Positions 32,310 to 37,690 of a stretch of 37,690 nucleotides of DNA are shown one piece after another. Below the pieces are notes generated by a model. That model searched no databases. It saw nothing but the letters and a program-made list of their open reading frames with translations, and was not told the DNA's origin. The stretch covers positions 1 to 37,690 of the IMG/VR virus record IMGVR_UViG_3300027126_000272; one strand, 5' to 3'. This stretch comes from a virus. Each line of letters begins with the position of its first letter. Position 1 is the stretch's first letter. Made by a program: the position numbers and the translations under genes.

Positions 32310-33677
32310 ATGAAAAAAGGAAAAAAGGTAGAGGAACAAGAGATTGATATCGACTTGTTATCGCCTATAACTGTTACTGATTACATCAATCAACATTATA
32401 TGGATTACTCATTGTATGTTATCCAATCACGTGCTCTCCCAAACTATATTGATGGTTTGAAAGTTGTTCAACGCAAATTGATATATGCCGCATTACAAAT
32501 GGCAGCACACAAAAAAGTAAAGGTAGCAGAGTTAGGGTCTTCACTTAGTTCATATGAATATCTTCATGGCGAAACCTCTGCTCAAGATGCTTTGGTTAGT
32601 ATGGCTGCATCATGGAAAAACAACATTCCATTATTCGATGGTCATGGTAACTTCGGTTCTCGTCTAATACAAGAATCAGCGGCCCCCCGTTACATTTATG
32701 TTAGCCTTTCCGACAAGTTTAAAGATACCTTCATAGACACCTCTGTTTGCGATTTTAAGGCCGATACACCAGAACCCATAACTTACCTACCTGTTATTCC
32801 GTGGTCGCTTATAAACGGCATTTCAGGCGTTGCAGTGGGCTTTGCGAGTAACATTCTTCCTCGTGAATGGAAAGATGTTAAGCAAGCATGTTTGGAATAC
32901 CTGACTAAAGGAAAAATAAAAACAGTTATGCAGGTAAAATATCCACATTTCAATGGGAAAGTTGAATTGCTTGAGGATGGGAGATGGGCAACATATGGTA
33001 TTGTTGATAAAGAAAAGGTTGGGCGTAAAGAGGCTTATGTCATTAAAGAATTGCCTATTGGTTATGATCGTGAAAAATACTTCAATATTTTATTGAGACT
33101 TAAAAATGCCAATAAAATAAATGATTTTGATGATGAATGTAATAAGAATGGTTTTCGTTTTGTGGTCTATACTTCACCAGAACAAAATAAGGCTATTGAC
33201 AAGGACATTACTAAGTTTTTTGGATTAATGAAAACAGAAACAGAGAATATTTCAACTGTTGATGAACATGGGAAGTTGCGTATTTTCACATCAGTTGAAG
33301 ATTTGGTGAAAGATTTTTGTAATTATCGTTTACAAAAGACAAAAGATTCGTTACAATACAGTATAAATCAAACTGAACAACGTCTTTTGGAGATGACTGT
33401 AAAAAAACAGTTTATTACGAATGTTGTTGAAAATGTAATCAATCTGAAAAATTATACTAAGAAAGAATTGGCTTCATATGTTTGTTCACTTGGAAATAAT
33501 GTTTCGAATGATATTTCAGAAAAGATTATATCAATACCATCCTATTCGTTTACTAAAGATAATATATTAGATTTAGAAAAGCAAATCTCTAAAGTAAATG
33601 ATGAATTGAATAAGCTTAGAAATAGCAATGAAAAAGACGTATTGGTTGATAAGATTAAAAAATTGAATTTGGATTAA
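32310..33677 (+). CDS. 52: DNA topoisomerase II medium subunit, T4 gp52-like (455 aa)
   Basis: DNA-cleaving (GyrA/ParC-like) subunit. Recognisable features are YSLYVIQSRALPNYIDGLK at 33-51, the KVVQRKLIYA motif, HGETSAQDALVSMA, DGHGNFGSR and the active site APRYIY with R127 and the transesterifying Tyr128, then ISGVAVGFASNILPRE. The C-terminal part from about 330 is a long coiled coil. Length matches T4 gp52 (441 aa). It pairs with the gp39-like protein at 29414. The ATG has only a GGA at suitable distance. Confidence 0.95.
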   Translation: MKKGKKVEEQEIDIDLLSPITVTDYINQHYMDYSLYVIQSRALPNYIDGLKVVQRKLIYAALQMAAHKKVKVAELGSSLSSYEYLHGETSAQDALVSMAASWKNNIPLFDGHGNFGSRLIQESAAPRYIYVSLSDKFKDTFIDTSVCDFKADTPEPITYLPVIPWSLINGISGVAVGFASNILPREWKDVKQACLEYLTKGKIKTVMQVKYPHFNGKVELLEDGRWATYGIVDKEKVGRKEAYVIKELPIGYDREKYFNILLRLKNANKINDFDDECNKNGFRFVVYTSPEQNKAIDKDITKFFGLMKTETENISTVDEHGKLRIFTSVEDLVKDFCNYRLQKTKDSLQYSINQTEQRLLEMTVKKQFITNVVENVINLKNYTKKELASYVCSLGNNVSNDISEKIISIPSYSFTKDNILDLEKQISKVNDELNKLRNSNEKDVLVDKIKKLNLD

Positions 33678-33689
33678 AGGATTAAAGAA

Positions 33690-34211
33690 ATGGAAGATCG
33701 TGAAGTATTTTATGTTGATGTTGGGAACATGAGTAAGGAAAAAATAAATGAGATAATTGAGGAAACAGTAAAAGGGTTTTCAGCGAGGGTTTATACTGTT
33801 GATAGATTAGAACATAATGTTCACCCTGTTGAACCACTATTGGGCACTATTATTGAGAAGATTTGGGAATGGAATGACATTGCTGGTACACAAAAGAATG
33901 AAACCACAATGGCATTGTATAAGAATCTTATCACGGAAGAATATGAAGAGTTTTTGGAAGCCTATGGTAATAAAGATCATGTCGAGGAACTAGATGCATG
34001 CGTTGATATGATTTGGGTTATTGTTGGTTATATGCGTTCCCGTGGTTGGTCTAAGGAATTGTCTAAAGCTGCATTTGATGAAGTTCAGCGTTCTAATTTC
34101 TCTAAGTTTGTTGATGACAATGGGGAAGTAAAATGTGTAAAGCGTGAAGATGGAAAGATATTGAAGCCTTCTACATTCTCTCCCGCAGACATATCCGGTT
34201 TGTTTGTATGA
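33690..34211 (+). CDS. MazG-like all-alpha NTP pyrophosphohydrolase (173 aa)
   Basis: The core shows the MazG/HisE pattern: LITEEYEEFLEAYGNKDHVEELDACVDMIWV with the ExxE and ExxD acidic residues that bind magnesium, a helical G/RSRGW linker, and a C-terminal FDEVQRSNFSKFVDD plus REDGKILKP. Phage relatives hydrolyse (d)NTPs or alarmones to monophosphates. The first 30 residues (EVFYVDVGNMSKEKINEIIEE) are not part of that fold and strikingly resemble a segment of the portal protein of this window. An AAAGGA site precedes the ATG. The stop overlaps the next ATG. Confidence 0.85.
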   Translation: MEDREVFYVDVGNMSKEKINEIIEETVKGFSARVYTVDRLEHNVHPVEPLLGTIIEKIWEWNDIAGTQKNETTMALYKNLITEEYEEFLEAYGNKDHVEELDACVDMIWVIVGYMRSRGWSKELSKAAFDEVQRSNFSKFVDDNGEVKCVKREDGKILKPSTFSPADISGLFV

Positions 34212-34663
34212 CAAATTGGCCTATGACCATATATTATCGTAAAAGTTCTCCTGATAAAACCTATCAGGAGTTTTACGAAGAGCATATGAAAAAAATACCT
34301 TCTAAAAAGAAATATGAAGAAATTTTGGAAGAATTGAATGAAACACAAAAGGTTTCGGATGGGTCATATGACCTTAATGAAACATATAATGCCTTTTATA
34401 AGAGATACATGGATTCAGTTAAGCCAAAATACTTCTTGTATGTTCAACATAGTAAAGTAGTCGAAACAGTTGATGTTAATAACGTACATGAATTTCAAGC
34501 TTTCTTGGAACATGCGAAAGACATGAATTATGAAGTGTTAATAACAGATAAAGCAAAATCTGCTATATTAAGTCCACCATCTACTAATATTGAATCATAT
34601 GGCACCACAGCAGTTGAAGTGCAGCCAATTTATAGTTCAGATATACAGAATATATTAAAATGA
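34208..34663 (+). CDS. Hypothetical protein with TYxxFYxxxM repeats (151 aa)
   Basis: Unknown. The N-terminal third has two related segments (KTYQEFYEEHMKKIPS at about 17-32 and ETYNAFYKRYMDSVKP further on), also seen in the protein at 35228. The second half looks alpha/beta (YFLYVQHSKVVETVDVNN, YEVLITDKAKSA). Overlaps both neighbours by ATGA, so it is strictly coupled to the MazG-like gene and to the gene at 34660. Confidence 0.7.
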   Translation: MTNWPMTIYYRKSSPDKTYQEFYEEHMKKIPSKKKYEEILEELNETQKVSDGSYDLNETYNAFYKRYMDSVKPKYFLYVQHSKVVETVDVNNVHEFQAFLEHAKDMNYEVLITDKAKSAILSPPSTNIESYGTTAVEVQPIYSSDIQNILK

Positions 34664-35220
34664 GAATTATAACAATTTCATATAATGACTTGTTGCCACA
34701 AGGATACATTGAAGTCAATTGTACATCAAGGGGTGATAAGTATAAAGAATTATCGCCTTTCACTCATTATGACGTTAGGTTTAAAGATATATTTGCTAAT
34801 AATGTTGAAAACGCATGGCAATTTTCGAAAGTATATCCACAACATGATGATAATGGAACCCCAAATGAAAAATGGTATGAATGGAGAGAAAGAGGATTCA
34901 AGTCTTCTTTTGCTTATCGCTATCCTATGGGGAAAGGGGCAAAGCCACTGTATTCTTATGTTGATGGTGTGAAGTATGATTATGTTTCTGCAAGAAAAGA
35001 AATATATTTTCCACTATACATTGATTTTTGTTTACATAATTCGGTATTTTTGGAATTGTATAAAGAAGTATGTGATGGATATGAATGTTATGCTATTCGT
35101 GATTTTGATGCATATAAAATGAAAAAACTGACACTGAAAGAAGTAGTAAACAACCCATATAAAAAAGTTGGTCATGGTTTTGTTTTGTACCATTTATTGA
35201 CTAACGAAAATTATAAGTGA
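34660..35220 (+). CDS. Conserved phage protein of unknown function (186 aa), perhaps DUF6939-like
   Basis: The pattern is one I associate with a family widespread in large phages: VNCTSRGDKYKELSPF, ANNVENAWQFSKVYPQH, YEWRERGF, AYRYPMGKGAKPLYS, DYVSARKEIYFPLY, RDFDAYKMKKL and KVGHGFVLYHLL. I think this is the group named DUF6939 but cannot confirm it. The ENAWQFSKVY and YPMGKG elements faintly recall NADAR-type ADP-ribose glycosidases (ExxxQ-x-x-K pattern); that is speculation. Overlaps the upstream gene by ATGA. Full-length by comparison with the pattern I recall. Confidence 0.75.
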   Translation: MRIITISYNDLLPQGYIEVNCTSRGDKYKELSPFTHYDVRFKDIFANNVENAWQFSKVYPQHDDNGTPNEKWYEWRERGFKSSFAYRYPMGKGAKPLYSYVDGVKYDYVSARKEIYFPLYIDFCLHNSVFLELYKEVCDGYECYAIRDFDAYKMKKLTLKEVVNNPYKKVGHGFVLYHLLTNENYK

Positions 35221-35227
35221 GATAATA

Positions 35228-35953
35228 ATGAAATACCCTTATCTAATATTTTACAAACAAAAAGTTGACAATTCATTAAGTTATGATGAATATGTCGGTT
35301 TATATGAAAAGGCATTGCCATCGGAAAATGAATACATGGAATACCATTCTTTGATTGGTAAGCTACCATTATTAACATATGATGAAATGATAAAACGTGA
35401 GCGTGATGGTTTTAAATCTAAGTACGAAAGTTATAGAAAGATAACATCACAGATAAATTCTAGACCAATTGATTCAGATGAAACTTATAATGAGTTTATT
35501 GATGAGTGTATTGAAAATGGTTATGAATTATTTGATGATGATAAAAATACATTTTCTACTGTTGATATAACATGGAAGAAAAATTACGTAAAGGATATTT
35601 TGGTAACACTTTCAAACACGGTATCCAGAAATGGTGTTATCTATAGTAATGATGTTTTGGAATCTATGTCTAAACAAATAAATGAAAACAAAATATTATG
35701 TTTAAGCGGCATACGTGATGATTTTAAAATAGATTTGGAAAATGTTGTTGGTATATGTCAGAATGCTAAAGTAACGGAGAAAGGATTAACAACAGATTTA
35801 AAAGTATTTAATGGTTTCACATTGGACAGAGAGCATTTTACTGTAGGGTTTTGCTCATCTGGAAATGTTGATGATAAAGGTAATGTTAACGACATTGAAA
35901 TAAAATATTCATATATTTTTCCAAAAGAAGATTCACAATGGAAAAAGAGTTAA
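35228..35953 (+). CDS. Hypothetical protein sharing N-terminal repeats with its neighbour (241 aa)
   Basis: Unknown. The N-terminal 100 residues carry segments like those of the protein at 34208: LSYDEYVGLYEKALPSENEY, LTYDEMIKRERDGF and ETYNEFIDECIENG. The C-terminal domain (from about 115) looks beta-rich with hydrophobic strands (CLSGIRDDFKIDLENVVGI, KVFNGFTLDREHFTVGF, IEIKYSYIFPK). The last 16 bases overlap the next gene. It begins 7 bases after the previous stop. Confidence 0.7.
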   Translation: MKYPYLIFYKQKVDNSLSYDEYVGLYEKALPSENEYMEYHSLIGKLPLLTYDEMIKRERDGFKSKYESYRKITSQINSRPIDSDETYNEFIDECIENGYELFDDDKNTFSTVDITWKKNYVKDILVTLSNTVSRNGVIYSNDVLESMSKQINENKILCLSGIRDDFKIDLENVVGICQNAKVTEKGLTTDLKVFNGFTLDREHFTVGFCSSGNVDDKGNVNDIEIKYSYIFPKEDSQWKKS

Positions 35954-36675
35954 CAAAAACTGAATTATTCATAAAGAAAGCCAAAGCTATACATGGCGAC
36001 AAGTATAATTATGATAAAACTGTATATGTAAAAAGTTTACAAAAAGTAATCATTACATGTCCTGTTCATGGCGATTTCGAACAATTTCCAAATAATCATA
36101 TTCTCAAAAAATGTGGGTGTTATGCATGTAGTGGTAGAAATATAAAACCAGTTAATAAAAGGGCGTTAACAACATCATCTTTTATTGAGAAAAGTAAAAA
36201 AGTACACGGTGACAAGTATAATTACGATAAAACAGATTATTCACATTCACATATAAAAGTTATATTAACTTGTCCTAAACATGGTGATTTTTTAGTTTCT
36301 CCAAATAATCATTTACGAAATGAAAAAGAGGGTGGTTGTCCAAAATGTCATTATGGCGTACCATCAAATAATGAGGTTATTGAAAACTTTAAAAAAGTAC
36401 ATGGTAATAAGTATAATTATGATAAAACAGTTTATGAAAATAGTTGTTCAAAGGTAATAATTACATGTTCTATTCATGGTGATTTTGAACAGTTGGCACG
36501 AAGTCATTTAAAAGGTCATGGTTGTAAAAAGTGTAGTTATATGTATAGCAAAAAATATTGTTTGTGCCCTATTCATGGACAATTTCCGAAAACAAAATAT
36601 AATATAAAGCATGGTTGCCCTAGTTGTAATATTTTGAATAATTGTGATTGTGAAGAATGTAAAAAGGGAGTTTAA
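35938..36675 (+). CDS. DUF723-like zinc-ribbon repeat protein (245 aa)
   Basis: Three tandem repeats of about 60 residues, each with FIxKaKxxHGDKYNYDKTxY, then KVIITCPVHGDFEQ and a Cys pair (GCYACSG, GCPKCHY, GCKKCSY). A fourth, degenerate unit (YCLCPIHGQFP, GCPSCN) and an extra CDCEECKKG follow. Each repeat supplies CPxHG plus CxxC, enough for one zinc ion. This repeat (DUF723) occurs in phage and giant-virus proteins and often next to nuclease domains; here no nuclease domain is attached. It probably binds DNA or RNA. It ends the long plus-strand transcript at a bidirectional terminator. Confidence 0.85.
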   Translation: MEKELTKTELFIKKAKAIHGDKYNYDKTVYVKSLQKVIITCPVHGDFEQFPNNHILKKCGCYACSGRNIKPVNKRALTTSSFIEKSKKVHGDKYNYDKTDYSHSHIKVILTCPKHGDFLVSPNNHLRNEKEGGCPKCHYGVPSNNEVIENFKKVHGNKYNYDKTVYENSCSKVIITCSIHGDFEQLARSHLKGHGCKKCSYMYSKKYCLCPIHGQFPKTKYNIKHGCPSCNILNNCDCEECKKGV

Positions 36676-36684
36676 ACTCCCTTT
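36663..36684. terminator. Bidirectional terminator between convergent genes
   Basis: A 22-base perfect palindrome, AAAGGGAGTTT followed by its complement, containing the stop codon of the plus-strand gene and ending just before the stop of the minus-strand lysozyme gene. The A and T ends give short T-runs in both directions. Confidence 0.82.
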
Positions 36685-36686
36685 CA

Positions 36687-37235
36687 TCATTTCTTTTTCT
36701 TTACAGAAGCCGCCGCAGGCGTGACTGGTTGATCATAAAAATCTGGACAAACTAGTTTTATCACACGTGGCCCACGTGTGCCAACCTGAGTGTACCATTT
36801 AGATTTAGTTAGATTTAGCGCAGCATTTTTCCAATCTTTTTTCTTGACAAATCCTAAAGTATTTTTAAAAGTCAATAATGTAGTGATGCCCATATTGAAA
36901 CAAAGGTTGACAATAGCACGGTTTGGGCCTTCTATGTCTTTTACTACTTCCCAGAAATCTTTACCTTCAAGATTTTTTATGCAACGATTTATATCATTTT
37001 TCAATAACATCTCGACTTGTTCCATAGTCAACCCTTTTGTACTTAGAAATACATCGGCGTTGTGGAAAGATATACTGGTTGTTCCGAATATTGCTTGACA
37101 TTCTTCACGGCTAAATGGTACGTCACTATAATTTCGTCCAACACCAACTGTGCGCTTACCTACAGTATCGGTATATGCTTTTAGACGAACACCTTCATCA
37201 ACTTTAAGTTCTTCTATTAATTTTTTGATATCCAT
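36687..37235 (-). CDS. e: Phage lysozyme, T4 gene e-like, GH24 (182 aa)
   Basis: Muramidase that breaks the peptidoglycan at lysis. The catalytic triad of T4 lysozyme is kept with a uniform shift of three: E14 in KVDEG, D23 in YTDTVG, and T29 in RTVGVG. NLCFNMG and FKNTLGFVKK match the C-terminal lobe, and the GTRGPRVIKL segment corresponds to T4 RTPNRAKRVI. There is no signal peptide or signal-anchor, so export needs a holin, which is encoded just upstream. A Lys-rich extension (KKKK) closes the protein. T4 lysozyme is 164 aa. Confidence 0.95.
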   Translation of the reverse strand: MDIKKLIEELKVDEGVRLKAYTDTVGKRTVGVGRNYSDVPFSREECQAIFGTTSISFHNADVFLSTKGLTMEQVEMLLKNDINRCIKNLEGKDFWEVVKDIEGPNRAIVNLCFNMGITTLLTFKNTLGFVKKKDWKNAALNLTKSKWYTQVGTRGPRVIKLVCPDFYDQPVTPAAASVKKKK

Positions 37236-37238
37236 TTT

Positions 37239-37394
37239 TCACCCCTGTAATGCTTTATTTTCTGGCTCGATGAGTTCTGCCATATTTGTTTTTGTTTTTG
37301 ATGTTTCGTTCATATTGACGTTGGCGTATACAGTTTCACTTAAAACTGTTTTATTTTCAACCAACTCGATCAAAGGGTTATTGTTTTCCATCAT
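37239..37394 (-). CDS. Small hydrophilic protein in the lysis cassette (51 aa)
   Basis: Unknown. The frame is open to 37427, but the ATG at 37394 is preferred: AGGA lies 7 bases upstream, and this start overlaps the end of the holin-like gene by a typical 17 bases. The product is acidic and Asn/Glu-rich without a membrane segment, which argues against a spanin. It lies between holin-like and lysozyme genes and ends 3 bases before the lysozyme ATG, so it is co-translated with them. An antiholin-like or regulatory role is possible. Confidence 0.55.
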   Translation of the reverse strand: MMENNNPLIELVENKTVLSETVYANVNMNETSKTKTNMAELIEPENKALQG

Positions 37395-37690
37395 TATTTC
37401 CTGTATCATCTGTTGTTGTTTCACCATCGGTTTTTTTATTTTCTTTCATTTGTGCAAGTTTTAAACGTTCTTTTTCCACGGAAGCATATGAAACACCAGC
37501 CATAGTAGATAAAGGTATAGTTAAAGCCCACATAAGGGAATCAGCGACCGTTGTGTAAAATGATGCTACTGTCAAAATCAATACACCTAATGACATAGCA
37601 GTTGCGGACATGAATAATACTAAACGTTTTGATGAAGAATCACTTGATTCTTTCAAGAAATCCGATAGAACAAAATCTCCTAATTTAAAC
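37378..37690 (-). CDS. Holin-like membrane protein, partial at the right edge
   Basis: Two hydrophobic segments (VLFMSATAMSLGVLILTVAS and LMWALTIPLSTMAGVSYASV) separated by a short loop, followed by a charged C-terminal tail (KERLKLAQMKENKK and an acidic end). This fits a class II-type holin with two membrane spans. A TTG at 37656 could start a 92-residue form, but no ribosome site fits it and the frame stays open upstream through FKLGDFVLSDF to the end of the window, so the true start is probably beyond the edge. Lysozyme lies downstream, completing a lysis cassette. Confidence 0.72.
   Translation of the reverse strand, partial: FKLGDFVLSDFLKESSDSSSKRLVLFMSATAMSLGVLILTVASFYTTVADSLMWALTIPLSTMAGVSYASVEKERLKLAQMKENKKTDGETTTDDTGNNDGKQ

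Noticed and set aside
20-37690. Full recoding of TAG as a sense codon
   Set aside because: All long genes, including the late structural ones, read through at expected length without any internal TAG, so genome-wide recoding is not supported. Only the single case at 25325-25327 remains.
1-37690. tRNA genes
   Set aside because: I saw no cloverleaf-compatible stretch in the few non-coding gaps, but a covariance search was not possible.

Overview
The window is a piece of a tailed double-stranded DNA phage genome of the T4-like (myovirus) type. It is AT-rich, almost fully coding, and has no host-type gene order. A T4-like head and tail module is recognisable from protein motifs: scaffold (gp22), prohead protease (gp21), core proteins in the gp67/gp68 positions, portal (gp20), tail tube (gp19), large terminase (gp17) and a gp8-like baseplate wedge protein. 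T4-like type II topoisomerase subunits (gp39 and gp52) and the T4 late-promoter octamer TATAAATA in front of structural genes fit the same assignment. The host cannot be named. An exported RlpA-like protein and sigma70-type promoters point to a Gram-negative bacterium.

Layout. From 20 to 6697 and from 7779 to 19555 nearly everything is on the minus strand. In transcription order this strand carries a helicase-like ATPase, a gp8-like wedge protein, a 1919-residue structural protein, two small proteins, terminase, a GNAT acetyltransferase, tail tube, an acidic protein, portal, a short fibre-motif protein, core proteins, protease and scaffold. The tail sheath gene (gp18), which T4 has between terminase and tube, is not there. 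Two plus-strand genes (6766-7778) sit near that place; one is a PF10118-like, di-iron-type protein with its own unusually strong promoter region.

Positions 19556-20534 form a 979-base divergent intergenic region. It has no convincing gene, promoters facing both ways, a perfect 29-base inverted repeat about 240 bases apart and four copies of a 13-base motif. It is the best candidate for a replication origin or a structured non-coding RNA.

From 20535 to 36675 the plus strand carries an RlpA-like protein, a PAAR-M15 peptidase fusion (a tail-tip protein with a wall-degrading domain), a ParB-like protein, a HEAT-like protein, a metallophosphoesterase, a set of tiny Asp/Asn/Tyr/Cys-rich proteins (one interrupted by an in-frame TAG), an AAA+ ATPase, an adenine-type DNA methyltransferase, an HNH nuclease, an ADP-ribosylglycohydrolase, topoisomerase subunits, a MazG-like pyrophosphohydrolase and several unknowns. 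Many of these genes overlap by 1-8 bases, so they are probably transcribed together. From 36687 to the right edge the minus strand carries a lysis cassette: a holin-like membrane protein running off the window, a 51-residue protein and a T4-type lysozyme.

Themes worth following: (1) several small proteins begin with a short leader ending in a (L/I)-x-E site like the T4 gp21 cleavage motif, which suggests they are packaged in the head; (2) the origin-like repeat region; (3) the strong dual promoter and dyad in front of the PF10118-like gene; (4) possible ADP-ribose counter-defence; (5) the in-frame TAG inside a small gene, in a window where no accepted gene ends in TAG.
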